From Pseudomonas palmensis (lineage in GTDB: Bacteria; Pseudomonadota; Gammaproteobacteria; Pseudomonadales; Pseudomonadaceae): DNA of 64,000 bases. Below, one piece after another: positions 1 through 9,593 of the stretch (positions are counted from its first letter, which is position 1; the number at the start of each line of letters is the position of its first letter). Position numbers and translations under genes: made by a program. The stretch covers positions 30,257 to 94,256 of the forward strand of contig NZ_JAFKEC010000017.1 in the NCBI RefSeq assembly GCF_017848315.1, given 5' to 3'. The notes beneath the pieces are model-generated. The model saw only the letters and a program-made list of their open reading frames with translations, ran no database searches and had not been told where the DNA came from.

Positions 1-1747
1 TTACCACCGGTGCGGCGGCCACAGGTTCTTCCTTGCCGGCGAACAGGCTGACCAGCGACTTGACCAGGCCCTTGAACAGGCTTGGCTCTGGCAGGGCGTG
101 TACCGGGGCGGCTGGGGCAGCAGGGGCTTCCGGAGCCGGTACCGGAGCATTGGCGCGGGCCGGTGCAGTCTTGACCGCGGCTTCCTGGCGAACCAGGGTG
201 CGGGTGGCGGCAGCCGGTTGCACTTCTTCGGTTTCGGTCGCAGCGATTTCGTAGCTGGACTGGTTGTTCAGGGCTTCCGGGCTGTCGTCGCGCAGGCGCT
301 GCACTTCGAAATGCGGGGTTTCCAGGTGGTCGTTCGGCAGAATGACGATACGCGCCCGGGTGCGCAGTTCGATCTTGGTGATCGAGTTGCGTTTTTCGTT
401 GAGCAGGAACGCGGCGACCGGGATCGGTACCTGGGCACGCACCTCGGCAGTGCGATCCTTCAGGGCTTCTTCCTCGATCAGGCGCAGGATTGCCAGCGAC
501 AGCGACTCGACGTCACGGATGATGCCGGTGCCGCTGCAGCGCGGGCAGACGATGCCGCTGCTTTCGCCCAGGGAAGGGCGCAGGCGCTGGCGGGACATTT
601 CCAGCAGGCCGAAGCGCGAAATGCGGCCGACCTGTACGCGGGCACGGTCGGCTTCCAGGCACTCGCGCACCTTTTCTTCGACGGCGCGCTGGTTCTTGGC
701 CGGGGTCATGTCGATGAAGTCGATGACGATAAGGCCACCGATGTCACGCAGACGCAGTTGGCGGGCGATTTCCTCGGCCGCTTCCAGGTTGGTCTGCAGG
801 GCGGTTTCCTCGATGTCGCTGCCTTTGGTGGCGCGCGCCGAGTTGATGTCGATGGACACCAGGGCTTCGGTCGGGTCGATCACGATCGAGCCGCCCGATG
901 GCAGGTCGACGACGCGCTGGAAGGCGGTCTCGATCTGGCTTTCGATCTGGAAGCGGTTGAACAGCGGCACGCTGTCTTCGTACAGCTTGATCTTGCTGGC
1001 GTACTGCGGCATCACCTGGCGGATGAAGGTCAGGGCTTCTTCCTGGGCGTCGACGCTGTCGATCAGCACTTCGCCGATGTCCTGGCGCAGGTAGTCGCGG
1101 ATGGCGCGGATGATGACGTTGCTTTCCTGGTAGATCAGGAACGGCGCTGCGCGGTCGAGGGACGCTTCCTTGATGGCGGTCCACAGTTGCAGCAGGTAGT
1201 CCAGGTCCCACTGCATCTCTTCGCTGCTGCGGCCCAGGCCGGCAGTGCGAACGATCAGGCCCATGTCGGCAGGGGCAACCAGGCCGTTGAGCGCTTCGCG
1301 CAGTTCGTTGCGCTCTTCGCCTTCGATGCGACGGGAGATGCCGCCGGCACGCGGGTTGTTAGGCATCAGGACCAGGTAACGACCGGCCAGGCTGATGAAG
1401 GTGGTCAGGGCGGCGCCCTTGTTGCCGCGCTCTTCCTTCTCGACCTGGACGATGACTTCCTGGCCTTCGCTCAGCACTTCCTTGATGTTCACCCGGCCTT
1501 CGGGCGACTTCTTGAAGTATTCGCGGGAGATTTCCTTGAGGGGCAGAAAGCCGTGGCGCTCGGAGCCGAAATCGACGAAGGCGGCTTCAAGGCTGGGCTC
1601 GATGCGGGTGATCTTGCCCTTGTAGATGTTGGCTTTTTTCTGCTCGCGTGCACCGGACTCGATGTCCAGATCGTAGAGGCGCTGGCCGTCTACCAGAGCA
1701 ACACGCAACTCTTCGGGTTGAGTCGCGTTAATCAGCATTCTTTTCAT
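1..1747 (-). CDS. rne: Ribonuclease E, N-terminal part (runs off the left edge)
   Basis: Essential endoribonuclease that processes rRNA and tRNA and starts mRNA decay as the scaffold of the degradosome at the inner membrane. About 582 residues are visible and no stop is reached, so the C-terminal scaffold lies outside the window. The start reads [18 protein letters not shown], the typical RNase E beginning, followed by the S1 RNA-binding region ([18 protein letters not shown]). The zinc-link motif CPRCSG, which holds the tetramer together, lies near residue 400 (about position 540), as in the family. The visible tail becomes Ala/Pro-rich, marking entry into the disordered C-terminal half. It is divergent from rluC across a long leader, as is usual in gamma-proteobacteria. 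An antisense open frame covers the gene but is a GC-codon shadow. Confidence 0.97.
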   Translation of the reverse strand, partial: MKRMLINATQPEELRVALVDGQRLYDLDIESGAREQKKANIYKGKITRIEPSLEAAFVDFGSERHGFLPLKEISREYFKKSPEGRVNIKEVLSEGQEVIVQVEKEERGNKGAALTTFISLAGRYLVLMPNNPRAGGISRRIEGEERNELREALNGLVAPADMGLIVRTAGLGRSSEEMQWDLDYLLQLWTAIKEASLDRAAPFLIYQESNVIIRAIRDYLRQDIGEVLIDSVDAQEEALTFIRQVMPQYASKIKLYEDSVPLFNRFQIESQIETAFQRVVDLPSGGSIVIDPTEALVSIDINSARATKGSDIEETALQTNLEAAEEIARQLRLRDIGGLIVIDFIDMTPAKNQRAVEEKVRECLEADRARVQVGRISRFGLLEMSRQRLRPSLGESSGIVCPRCSGTGIIRDVESLSLAILRLIEEEALKDRTAEVRAQVPIPVAAFLLNEKRNSITKIELRTRARIVILPNDHLETPHFEVQRLRDDSPEALNNQSSYEIAATETEEVQPAAATRTLVRQEAAVKTAPARANAPVPAPEAPAAPAAPVHALPEPSLFKGLVKSLVSLFAGKEEPVAAAPVV

Positions 1748-2490
1748 GTAGTACCGTCGGTTTCCGGGCTGCCGGAAACGGCGTTCGGCACACACGACTT
1801 CTCACGGTCGGTGTCAGGGTGCGTCAGGGTTGGCGGACCATCCCGTGTCCAGCGGCTTGCGGTCGGACTGGTCGCCCAGTGCTGCCGAAGTCGCGACGAC
1901 GCGTCCTGCTAGCTGTGGTGTCAAATGCACTCAGTCAGGAGGAGGAATCAGCCTTCGGCCGTGGACACCCTGGGGCATCTTGATCAAGACCGGGTCCGGT
2001 CGCGGGCCAGAGGGCCTGTGGACTGGACGCAGTGCTACACGGTCCGACGGTTGTGCATCTCCACCCTACACGTATCCCTGATAATTCGGGTGCTGCCGCG
2101 CGCTGAATCCGCAACGGGTTGCAGTTATCGCCAGCTCCATACGGGAGCCCGCGCTTTCTATGGCTAAGGCTGGTATTTCCGAAGCATTCGCCGTGACTGC
2201 GTGAAAGCGACTGCACTGAAGGAGTGGGCATCGAAAAAAACGTGCAGGAGGGTCAAACACCGCTCTTGTTGTTTTTTATCGGTCTTCTCTCATCGGCGCT
2301 GGTAGCGATTCCAGGCACTTCTGTAAACTGGCGAAAGCCCCGTCGGACGGCCTCGCGTCCTCGAGAATTGCGTAGGTCAGGGCCGGCTCAAAGCCATTGG
2401 TCCGCTGGCCAGCCGCTTTTGGCGGCGTTCGCGACTATAGCAGCAATCATTAAGTGCTTCAAATCCATAAAAAATTGTTATGATTCGCAA
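1748..2490. other. rne-rluC divergent intergenic region (743 bp), no gene
   Basis: No convincing coding sequence is seen. The stretch should hold the long 5' leader of rne, which in E. coli mediates RNase E autoregulation, and the rluC promoter. A perfect 8-bp stem with a 4-nt loop lies at 1760-1779, 12 nt before the rne start codon. A TATGAT -10-like hexamer lies at 2479-2484, directly before rluC. The remainder is GC-rich with no repeat I can support. Confidence 0.6.
1760..1779 (-). other. Hairpin in the rne leader next to the start codon
   Basis: The arms GTTTCCGG and CCGGAAAC enclose a 4-nt loop, and the stem ends 12 nt upstream of the rne ATG. No clear Shine-Dalgarno sequence is visible between the hairpin and the ATG. 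By analogy with the structured rne leader of enterics it could take part in translation control or autoregulation; that function is inference. Confidence 0.45.
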
Positions 2491-3447
2491 ATGACGACTA
2501 CTACCCCTCCGACCTCCGGCGTCCAGCTGATCGAGGTCGCGCCGGAACTTGCCGGCCAACGGATCGACAACTTCCTGATCACTGCACTCAAGGGCGTTCC
2601 CAAGACCTTGATTTATCGCATTTTGCGCAAAGGCGAAGTGCGGGTGAACAAGGGACGGATCAAGCCAGAGTACAAATTGCAGGCCGGCGATATCGTGCGC
2701 GTGCCGCCCGTTCGTCTGCCTGAGCGTGACGAGCCGGTGCCGCTGGCACAGGGCCTGCTTCAGCGACTCGAAGCGGCCATCGTGTACGAAGACAAGGCCC
2801 TGATCGTGCTCAACAAGCCTGCTGGCATCGCCGTGCACGGCGGCAGCGGGCTGAACTACGGTGTGATCGAAGCCTTTCGTCAGTTGCGCCCGGATACCAA
2901 GGAGCTGGAGTTGGTGCATCGGCTCGATCGCGATACCTCCGGTCTGCTGATGATCGCCAAGAAGCGCAGCATGTTGCGCCATCTGCATGCCGCGTTGCGC
3001 GGTGACGGCGTCGACAAACGCTACATGGCGCTGGTGCGTGGTCACTGGGCCACGGCCAAGAAGCAGGTCAATGCGCCGCTGCTCAAGAGCAACCTGCGTT
3101 CCGGCGAGCGGATGGTGGAAATCAACGACGAAGGCAAGGAGGCGCTCACCCTGTTTCGCGTGCTGCGCCGTTTCGGCGATTTCGCGACCATGGTCGAGGC
3201 ACGCCCGATTACTGGCCGTACCCACCAGATTCGCGTGCATACCCTGCATGCCGGGCATTGCATCGCCGGCGACAGCAAGTATGGCGACGAGGATTTCACT
3301 CGCGAGATCCGCGAGCTGGGCGGCAAGCGCCTGTTCCTGCATGCCTATGCGCTGACCGTGCCGTTGCCCGATGGCGGCGAGCTGAAGCTGGAGGCGCCGG
3401 TGGACGACATGTGGGCCAAGACCGTGGAGCGTTTGAGTGCGCCGTGA
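2491..3447 (+). CDS. rluC: 23S rRNA pseudouridine(955/2504/2580) synthase RluC
   Basis: 318 residues. An N-terminal S4 RNA-binding domain ([12 protein letters not shown]...[14 protein letters not shown], about residues 22-65) is followed by the RluA-type catalytic domain with the motif [16 protein letters not shown], whose second Asp is the catalytic residue, and the substrate-binding GRTHQIRVH block. It isomerises three uridines of 23S rRNA. The chosen ATG gives the standard family length. The frame is open further upstream, but that extension is low-complexity and unlike the family. No Shine-Dalgarno sequence precedes the ATG, and a TATGAT hexamer lies 6 nt upstream, so the mRNA may be leaderless. 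It overlaps the downstream phosphatase by 11 bp, which suggests one operon with it and sppA. Confidence 0.96.
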   Translation: MTTTTPPTSGVQLIEVAPELAGQRIDNFLITALKGVPKTLIYRILRKGEVRVNKGRIKPEYKLQAGDIVRVPPVRLPERDEPVPLAQGLLQRLEAAIVYEDKALIVLNKPAGIAVHGGSGLNYGVIEAFRQLRPDTKELELVHRLDRDTSGLLMIAKKRSMLRHLHAALRGDGVDKRYMALVRGHWATAKKQVNAPLLKSNLRSGERMVEINDEGKEALTLFRVLRRFGDFATMVEARPITGRTHQIRVHTLHAGHCIAGDSKYGDEDFTREIRELGGKRLFLHAYALTVPLPDGGELKLEAPVDDMWAKTVERLSAP

Positions 3448-4114
3448 TTACGACCTGCTGATCTTCGATTGGGACGGCACGCTCGCCGATTCGATCGGGC
3501 GCATCGTCGAAGCGATGCATCGCTCGGCCGAGCGTGCCGGCTATGCGCTGTGCTCGGACGAGGCGGTCAAGGGAATCATCGGCCTGGCGCTGCCCGAGGC
3601 GATCAGCACGCTGTACCCGCATCTGGATCAGCCTGAAGTCATGGCGTTTCGTCAGCATTACGCCGACATCTATATGGCCCTGGATACCCAGCCGTCGCCG
3701 CTGTACCCCGGCGTGGTCGAGGCCCTCGAGTCGTTCAGGGCCGATGGCTATCGCCTGGCAGTCGCTACCGGCAAGGCGCGTCGCGGCCTGGACCGGGTGC
3801 TGGTGGCCAATGGCTGGGAAGCGTTCTTCGACGTTACCCGGGCTGCCGACGAAACCATGGGCAAGCCGCACCCGCGCATGCTCGAGGAGATCCTGGCCCA
3901 TTGCCAGGTGCCGGCGAGCCGTGCGTTGATGGTGGGCGATTCGTCATTCGACCTGCTGATGGCGCGCAATGCCGGCATGCATTCGGTGGCGGTGGGGCAT
4001 GGTGCGTTGTCGCTCGAGGCATTGAGCGTTTACGAGCCGCAGTTGTCCATACAGCACTTTTCACAATTGCAGGCGTGGCTAGGCCGAACCGCTGCAATCG
4101 AATTTCCAGGGTAG
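3437..4114 (+). CDS. HAD-superfamily phosphatase (Gph/YieH-like) downstream of rluC
   Basis: 225 residues from a GTG start inside the end of rluC (11-bp overlap, translational coupling). The HAD motif [10 protein letters not shown] (residues 11-19) has the nucleophilic Asp and acid/base Asp. Motif II lies in AVATGK, motif III is the Lys in MGKPHP, and motif IV is MVGDSSFD. The helical cap between motifs I and II makes it a subfamily IA hydrolase, the group that includes phosphoglycolate phosphatase. The substrate cannot be read from the sequence. In Pseudomonas this gene regularly lies between rluC and sppA. Confidence 0.9.
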   Translation: MRRDYDLLIFDWDGTLADSIGRIVEAMHRSAERAGYALCSDEAVKGIIGLALPEAISTLYPHLDQPEVMAFRQHYADIYMALDTQPSPLYPGVVEALESFRADGYRLAVATGKARRGLDRVLVANGWEAFFDVTRAADETMGKPHPRMLEEILAHCQVPASRALMVGDSSFDLLMARNAGMHSVAVGHGALSLEALSVYEPQLSIQHFSQLQAWLGRTAAIEFPG

Positions 4115-4120
4115 GTGAGC

Positions 4121-5104
4121 ATGACTGACGAGTGGAAGGCGCCTGACGCCGAAAAGAACGAAGAGCGCACCAGCTGGAAGCTGCTCGAGAAGACCTTGCT
4201 GGCGGGCGTGCAGGAGCAGCGTCGGGCCCGGCGCTGGGGCATTTTTTTCAAGCTGCTGACGTTCGTGTACCTGTTCGGCATCCTGGCCCTGTTTTCGCCG
4301 TTGATGGATATCGACAAGACCGCCGCCCGTGGCGCGAGCCATACGGCGTTGATCGAGGTGCGCGGGATCATTGCGGACAAGGAGCCGGCCAGCGCCGACA
4401 ACGTGATAGCCAGCCTGCGTGCGGCCTTCGACGACGCCAAGACCAAGGCGGTGGTGCTGCGTATCAACAGCCCGGGCGGCAGCCCGGTGCAGTCTGGCTA
4501 CATCTATGACGAGATTCGTCGTCTGCAGGCCGCCAAGCCGTCGGTCAAGGTGTACGCGGTCATCAGCGACCTGGGTGCGTCAGGTGCCTACTATATCGCC
4601 AGTGCGGCTGACCAGATCTATGCCGACAAGGCCAGCCTGGTGGGCTCGATTGGTGTGACGGCAGCTGGCTACGGCTTTGTCGGCACCATGGAGAAGCTGG
4701 GTGTCGAGCGTCGTACCTATACGGCGGGTGAGCACAAGGCCTTCCTTGATCCATTCCAGCCGCAGAAACCGGACGAAACGGCCTTCTGGCAGGGTGTGCT
4801 GGACACCACCCACAAGCAGTTCATTGCCAGTGTGAAGCAGGGGCGCGGCGAGCGGCTCAAGGACAAGGAGCATCCCGAGCTGTTCAGCGGGCTGATCTGG
4901 TCGGGTGAGCAGGCCGTGCAGCTGGGGCTGGTGGACGCCCTGGGCAATGCCGATTATGTGGCGCGTGAGGTGGTGGGGGAGAAGACCCTGGTTGATTTCA
5001 CCGTCGAAGAGTCGCCGTTTGATCGCTTCTCCAAGCGCCTGGGTGCCAGCGTCGCCGAGCACCTTGCCATGTGGATGGGCTTTCAGGGGCCGGCACTGCG
5101 CTGA
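4121..5104 (+). CDS. sppA: Signal peptide peptidase SppA, S49 family, short form
   Basis: 327 residues, the half-length bacterial form (E. coli SppA is a tandem of about 618). A cytoplasmic Lys/Arg-rich tail is followed by one membrane segment (KLLTFVYLFGILALFSPL, about residues 42-60), so the protease domain is periplasmic. The S49 serine box is in SDLGASGAYYIASAADQ, followed by SLVGSIGV. It degrades leftover signal peptides in the inner membrane. A GTG lies two codons earlier at 4115, but the AGG at 4113-4115 is properly spaced for the ATG at 4121. It is the last gene of the rluC operon and is closed by the terminator at 5121-5146. Confidence 0.93.
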   Translation: MTDEWKAPDAEKNEERTSWKLLEKTLLAGVQEQRRARRWGIFFKLLTFVYLFGILALFSPLMDIDKTAARGASHTALIEVRGIIADKEPASADNVIASLRAAFDDAKTKAVVLRINSPGGSPVQSGYIYDEIRRLQAAKPSVKVYAVISDLGASGAYYIASAADQIYADKASLVGSIGVTAAGYGFVGTMEKLGVERRTYTAGEHKAFLDPFQPQKPDETAFWQGVLDTTHKQFIASVKQGRGERLKDKEHPELFSGLIWSGEQAVQLGLVDALGNADYVAREVVGEKTLVDFTVEESPFDRFSKRLGASVAEHLAMWMGFQGPALR

Positions 5105-5120
5105 GTGTGCTGATTAATGA

Positions 5121-5146
5121 AAAACCGGCCAGATGGCCGGTTTTTT
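5121..5146. terminator. Rho-independent terminator, probably bidirectional
   Basis: The perfect inverted repeat AAAACCGGCC / GGCCGGTTTT around a 4-nt loop is followed by T residues on the plus strand and preceded by A residues. It can therefore stop both sppA transcription and minus-strand transcription from maf. Confidence 0.9.
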
Positions 5147-5167
5147 ATTGCTGGTATTGGCTTGCCC

Positions 5168-5746
5168 TCACGGTATGCTCACCCCTTCCTTGAGCAGCAT
5201 GTCGACCAGTCGGATCAGCGGCAGTCCCACCAGGCTGGTGGCATCGCAGCCGTGGGTGCTTTGGAACAGGCTCACCCCCAGCCCTTCGCACTTGAAGCTG
5301 CCGGCGCAGTCATAGGGTTGCTCGGCGTGCAGGTAGCGTTCGATGCGTGGCAGGTCCAGTTCGCGCATGTGCACGGTAAATGGAACGCAATCGACCTCGC
5401 AATGGCCGCTCTGGGTATTGAGCAGCGCCACGCCGGTCAGGAAGGTGACGTGATTGCCGCTCGCAGCCAGCAATTGCTCGCAGGCCTTTTCGAAGGTGTG
5501 TGGCTTGCCCAGAATCTGTTCGCCCAGCACGGCAACCTGGTCGGAGCCGATGATAAGATGCCCCGGATGGCTGGCAGCCAATGCCTCGGCCTTGTGCCTG
5601 GCCAGGCGCTTGACCAGCTCTGGGGCGGGCTCTTCGCCGATGCGCTGTTCGTCGATATCGGGCGCTGCCCAGGCAAAGGGCAGTTGCAGTCGCGCCAGCA
5701 ATTCGCGCCGGTAGGGTGAGCTGGAAGCCAGTAACAAGGGCAGCAT
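5168..5746 (-). CDS. Maf family nucleotide pyrophosphatase (YceF type, 7-methyl-GTP)
   Basis: 192 residues. It has the Maf signature at the N-terminus (LLASSSPYRRELL) and the conserved IIGSDQVAVL block with the catalytic Asp near residue 70. This subgroup hydrolyses noncanonical nucleotides, and YceF prefers m7GTP. Location next to yceD-rpmF-plsX, as in E. coli, favours YceF over the dTTP/UTP-specific YhdE subgroup. It is transcribed convergently with sppA and divergently from yceD, with 95 bp between the maf and yceD start codons. Confidence 0.9.
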   Translation of the reverse strand: MLPLLLASSSPYRRELLARLQLPFAWAAPDIDEQRIGEEPAPELVKRLARHKAEALAASHPGHLIIGSDQVAVLGEQILGKPHTFEKACEQLLAASGNHVTFLTGVALLNTQSGHCEVDCVPFTVHMRELDLPRIERYLHAEQPYDCAGSFKCEGLGVSLFQSTHGCDATSLVGLPLIRLVDMLLKEGVSIP

Positions 5747-5803
5747 GATGAACTCCTGAGCAGGTGCGCCGATTCTAACATGTTGAACGGGGCCGAATTT
5801 CCT

Positions 5804-5832
5804 TTGACAGGGGCGGGGGGCATCCCTAGAAT
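5804..5832 (+). promoter_or_regulatory. Sigma-70 promoter of yceD-rpmF-plsX
   Basis: A perfect -35 TTGACA (5804-5809), a 17-nt spacer and a -10 TAGAAT (5827-5832). The predicted start of transcription is about 5838-5842, essentially at the yceD ATG (5842), with no Shine-Dalgarno sequence between. Confidence 0.85.
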
Positions 5833-5841
5833 GCTGCGCCT

Positions 5842-6369
5842 ATGTTGAATGACCCGATTCCACCTCACGTTGACCCGCGCAAATTGGCCGATCGTGGTGT
5901 TTCTCTCGAAGGAACGCTGCTACTCGCCGATTTGGAGAGACTCTGCGACCCGCTTTCCGACGATGTCGGTACGGTGCAGGCTAAATTCGATTTTGAGCGA
6001 GACGAACAGAAAACCGTGGTTATCCACAGTGCTCTGACCGTCGAGGTCAAGATGGTTTGCCAGCGTTGTCTTGAGCTGGTCACCCTGCCGATCCACAGCG
6101 AATCTACATATGCTGTGGTGAAAGAGGGTGCGAATACCCAGTCGTTACCGAAAGGTTATGACGTGCTGGAACTGGGCGAAGATCCTTTGGATCTGCAAGC
6201 ATTGGTCGAGGAAGAGCTTCTGCTCGCCTTGCCCATCGTGCCTGCTCATCATCCGGAAGAATGCCAGCAGCCGGCGGGCGCCGATGAGCCCGAACCGAGC
6301 AAGGACGAGGTAACGCGGTCCAACCCGTTCAGTGTATTGGCGCAGTTAAAGCGTGACCCAAACGTTTAG
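5842..6369 (+). CDS. yceD: YceD/DUF177 family protein, 23S rRNA accumulation factor
   Basis: 175 residues of the DUF177 family. E. coli YceD and plant relatives are needed for normal 23S rRNA accumulation. The conserved Cys pair MVCQRCLEL (about residues 71-79) and an acidic C-terminal region are present. It lies 13 nt before rpmF, the usual pairing. The ATG follows directly on a consensus promoter without a ribosome-binding site, so translation from this promoter is probably leaderless. The next in-frame methionine is far inside the conserved region and would truncate the protein. Confidence 0.9.
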   Translation: MLNDPIPPHVDPRKLADRGVSLEGTLLLADLERLCDPLSDDVGTVQAKFDFERDEQKTVVIHSALTVEVKMVCQRCLELVTLPIHSESTYAVVKEGANTQSLPKGYDVLELGEDPLDLQALVEEELLLALPIVPAHHPEECQQPAGADEPEPSKDEVTRSNPFSVLAQLKRDPNV

Positions 6370-6382
6370 GAGTTAATCAATT

Positions 6383-6565
6383 ATGGCTGTTCAGCAGAAC
6401 AAAAAATCCCGCTCTGCCCGTGACATGCGCCGTTCGCACGACGCTCTCTCGGAAAACGCTCTGTCCGTAGAGAAAACCACTGGTGAAGTGCACCTGCGTC
6501 ACCACGTATCGCCAGAAGGCGTATACCGTGGTCGCAAAGTGATCGACAAGGGCGCTGACGAGTAA
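6383..6565 (+). CDS. rpmF: 50S ribosomal protein L32
   Basis: 60 residues, the normal L32 length. The basic N-terminus ([20 protein letters not shown]) is the classic L32 start. This form lacks the four zinc-binding Cys found in some bacteria; residues such as H40 and H41 stand in the domain instead. GGAG precedes the ATG at a good distance. It is cotranscribed with yceD and plsX, which couples ribosome and lipid synthesis. Confidence 0.98.
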
Positions 6566-6568
6566 TCC

Positions 6569-7576
6569 TTGTCCGCTCAGATCGCGATTGACGCAATGGG
6601 CGGGGACTTCGGTCCCCGCAGCATTGTTCAGGCCAGCATTGCTTGCCTGTCGGCTACTCCCTCGCTGCACCTGACCCTCGTCGGTCAACCCTCCCTCCTT
6701 GAAGATCTGATCGCTGGCCAGTCGGCAGCGGATCGCGCGCGCCTGCATATTGTGCCGGCCAGCGAAGTGATCGGCATGGACGAGCGGCCGTCCCAGGCGC
6801 TGCGTGGCAAGCCCGACTCGTCGATGCGCGTGGCCCTCGAACTATTGCGTGATGGCAAGGTGCAGGCCTGCGTGAGCGCCGGCAACACCGGCGCGCTGAT
6901 GGCGTTGTCGCGCTATGTGCTCAAGACCCTGCCCGGCATCGATCGGCCTGCGATGGTGGCGGCCATACCGACCCAGACTGGCTATTGCCAGCTGCTTGAC
7001 CTGGGGGCCAACGTCGACTGCAGCGCCGAGCACCTGTTCCAGTTCGCCGTGATGGGCTCGGTGGCGGCGCAAGCGCTGGGCATTTCCCGGCCGCGCGTGG
7101 CGCTGCTCAACATCGGTACCGAAGACATCAAGGGCAACCAGCAGGTCAAGCTGGCTGCGACGCTGCTGCAAAATGCCCGCGGCCTCAACTACATCGGCTT
7201 TGTCGAGGGCGATGGCCTGTACCGTGGCGAAGCGGATGTGGTGGTGTGCGACGGCTTTGTCGGCAATATCCTGCTCAAGTCCAGCGAAGGCTTGGCCACC
7301 ATGATCGGTGGGCGCATCGAGGCGCTGTTCAAGCGTGGCCTGATGGCGCGGGCAGTGGGGGCCCTGGCGATGCCGCTGCTCAGTCGCCTGAAGGCCGACC
7401 TTGCGCCGGCGCGCCACAATGGCGCGAGTTTTCTCGGCCTGCAGGGCATCGTCATCAAGAGTCATGGCTCGGCGGGTGTGCAGGGTTTCCAGAGCGCGAT
7501 ACAGCGGGCGCTGATCGAGATCCAGGAGAACCTGCCGCAGCGCTTGCACGGCCGTCTGGAGGATCTGCTGCCTTAG
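6569..7576 (+). CDS. plsX: Phosphate acyltransferase PlsX
   Basis: 335 residues. It converts acyl-ACP to acyl-phosphate, the first step of the PlsX/PlsY route to phosphatidic acid, as a peripheral membrane protein. The N-terminal [12 protein letters not shown] block and GNTGALMA motif are diagnostic. A TTG start only 3 nt after the rpmF stop is chosen, because the next in-frame ATG (6596) would cut into the conserved IAIDAMGG. There is no separate ribosome-binding site, so translation is probably coupled to rpmF. Confidence 0.95.
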   Translation: MSAQIAIDAMGGDFGPRSIVQASIACLSATPSLHLTLVGQPSLLEDLIAGQSAADRARLHIVPASEVIGMDERPSQALRGKPDSSMRVALELLRDGKVQACVSAGNTGALMALSRYVLKTLPGIDRPAMVAAIPTQTGYCQLLDLGANVDCSAEHLFQFAVMGSVAAQALGISRPRVALLNIGTEDIKGNQQVKLAATLLQNARGLNYIGFVEGDGLYRGEADVVVCDGFVGNILLKSSEGLATMIGGRIEALFKRGLMARAVGALAMPLLSRLKADLAPARHNGASFLGLQGIVIKSHGSAGVQGFQSAIQRALIEIQENLPQRLHGRLEDLLP

Positions 7577-7702
7577 GCATCGGCACAACGACGTGCATAA
7601 ATGTGACCGCTTGGTTCTCGTTACCATCCAATTGTCAGTTTTCTCGCGCTCAGCCCCGGCTGGGCGCTATTTTCGACGACAAGATCATTAGGGGCTTGTT
7701 CA

Positions 7703-8641
7703 ATGTCTGCATCCCTCGCATTCGTCTTTCCTGGCCAAGGTTCGCAGTCGCTCGGCATGCTTGCCGAGCTGGGCGCCCAGTACCCGCTGGTCATCGATAC
7801 CTTCCGTGAGGCCTCCGAGGCTCTCGGTTACGACCTGTGGGCACTGACCCAGCAGGGCCCGGAAGAACAACTCAACCAGACGGACAAAACCCAGCCGGCC
7901 ATCCTGACCGCCTCGATCGCCCTGTGGCGCCTGTGGCTGGCCGAAGGTGGCGCGCGCCCTGCATTCGTTTCCGGGCACAGCCTGGGTGAATACAGTGCGC
8001 TGGTGGCTGCCGGCAGCCTGAGCCTGGGTGACGCGGTCAAGCTGGTCAAGCGTCGCGGCGAGCTCATGCAGGAGGCCGTGCCGGCCGGGCAGGGCGCCAT
8101 GGCTGCGATTCTGGGCCTGGATGACGCCGTGGTCGTGGACCTGTGTGCTCAGGCCGCGCAGGGTGAGGTGGTCAGTGCGGTCAACTTCAACTCCCCGGGC
8201 CAGGTTGTCATTGCCGGTGCCAAGGCTGCTGTAGAGCGCGCCATGGAAGCCTGCAAGGCCGCCGGCGCCAAACGCGCGCTGCCGCTGCCGGTCAGCGTGC
8301 CGTCGCACTGCGAGCTGATGCGCCCGGCCGCCGAGCGGTTTGCCGAATCGGTGAATGCCATCGACTGGCAGGCCCCGCAGATCCCGCTGGTGCAGAACGT
8401 CAGTGCGGGCGTGGCTGGCGATCTCGAAACCCTCAAAAGCGACCTGCTGGAGCAGCTGTACAAGCCGGTACGCTGGGTCGAATGCGTGCAGACCCTGGCT
8501 GCCAATGGCGCGGTGCAACTGGTCGAGTGCGGCCCCGGCAAGGTGCTGGCCGGCTTGAACAAGCGCTGCGCCGACGGCGTGAACACCTTCAACCTCAATA
8601 CCCCGGATGCTTTCGCCGCCACCCGTGCGGCGCTGGCCTGA
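7703..8641 (+). CDS. fabD: Malonyl-CoA:ACP transacylase
   Basis: 312 residues. It transfers malonyl from CoA to ACP to supply fatty-acid elongation. FPGQGSQ is at the N-terminus, the nucleophile serine is in GHSLGEYSAL (about residues 91-100), and the catalytic His is in SVPSHCELM. It is preceded by 126 bp of noncoding DNA after plsX and followed 16 bp later by fabG. Confidence 0.97.
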   Translation: MSASLAFVFPGQGSQSLGMLAELGAQYPLVIDTFREASEALGYDLWALTQQGPEEQLNQTDKTQPAILTASIALWRLWLAEGGARPAFVSGHSLGEYSALVAAGSLSLGDAVKLVKRRGELMQEAVPAGQGAMAAILGLDDAVVVDLCAQAAQGEVVSAVNFNSPGQVVIAGAKAAVERAMEACKAAGAKRALPLPVSVPSHCELMRPAAERFAESVNAIDWQAPQIPLVQNVSAGVAGDLETLKSDLLEQLYKPVRWVECVQTLAANGAVQLVECGPGKVLAGLNKRCADGVNTFNLNTPDAFAATRAALA

Positions 8642-8657
8642 TTTAGGAGAAACTTGC

Positions 8658-9398
8658 ATGAGCCTGCAAGGTAAAGTTGCACTGGTCACCGGCGCCAGCC
8701 GTGGCATTGGCCAGGCGATCGCCCTGGAACTGGGGCGTCTGGGCGCCACCGTCATCGGTACCGCCACGTCCGCCTCCGGCGCCGAGCGTATTGCCGCGAC
8801 CCTCAAGGAGCACGGCATCGCCGGTACCGGGCTGGAGCTGAACGTGACCAGCGACGAGTCGGTCACCGCCACCCTCGCTTCTATCCAGGTGCAGTTCGGT
8901 GCGCCGACCATCCTGGTCAACAACGCCGGCATCACCCGCGACAACCTGATGCTGCGCATGAAAGACGACGAGTGGTTCGACGTCATCGATACCAACCTCA
9001 ACAGCCTCTACCGTCTGTCCAAGGGCGTGCTGCGCGGCATGACCAAGGCGCGCTGGGGTCGTATCATCAGCATCGGTTCGGTCGTTGGGGCCATGGGTAA
9101 CGTCGGCCAGGTCAACTACGCCGCCGCCAAGGCCGGCCTGGAAGGCTTCAGCCGCGCCCTGGCGCGTGAAGTCGGCTCCCGTGCGATCACCGTGAACTCG
9201 GTAGCGCCGGGTTTCATCGATACCGACATGACCCGCGAACTGCCAGAGGCGCAGCGTGAAGCGCTGCAAAACCAGATTCCGCTGGGTCGTCTGGGCCAGG
9301 TCGACGAAATCGCGAAAGTGGTTGCGTTCCTGGCCTCTGACGGCGCAGCTTACGTGACCGGTGCGACTGTCCCGGTCAACGGCGGGATGTACATGTAG
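8658..9398 (+). CDS. fabG: 3-oxoacyl-ACP reductase
   Basis: 246 residues. NADPH-dependent reductase of the elongation cycle, a classical short-chain dehydrogenase: TGASRGIGQ nucleotide loop at residues 12-20, NNAGITRDN, and the catalytic Tyr and Lys in NYAAAKAG (about 153-160). The ATG is preceded by the strong ribosome-binding site TAGGAGA. The frame is open upstream into fabD, but that extension is not part of the family. Confidence 0.97.
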   Translation: MSLQGKVALVTGASRGIGQAIALELGRLGATVIGTATSASGAERIAATLKEHGIAGTGLELNVTSDESVTATLASIQVQFGAPTILVNNAGITRDNLMLRMKDDEWFDVIDTNLNSLYRLSKGVLRGMTKARWGRIISIGSVVGAMGNVGQVNYAAAKAGLEGFSRALAREVGSRAITVNSVAPGFIDTDMTRELPEAQREALQNQIPLGRLGQVDEIAKVVAFLASDGAAYVTGATVPVNGGMYM

Positions 9399-9593
9399 TT
9401 AAATGTGACGGATTGCTTCAAAAAAATGTCATACGAGCTGTCTAAAATCCGTTATAAAGCTGCAACCAAATTCTAGGCGGCAGGTGGGTGTGAAGTTCGA
9501 GGGATGCATTACGCTTGAAAAGCGGGCGTCTTTCTATAAACTTACACACCGGCCAGCTGCCTGACATATATCCATTAGGAGTGAAAACTAGGT

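Noticed and set aside
98..1912. A 604-codon open frame on the plus strand opposite rne
   Set aside because: It is the antisense of a highly GC-rich gene; the product is repetitive and low-complexity with no family pattern, while the minus strand encodes a textbook RNase E.
9413..9458. Possible acpP promoter (TTGCTT with TAAAAT or TATAAA)
   Set aside because: Hexamers are present, but no pair has acceptable spacing, so I do not report a promoter.
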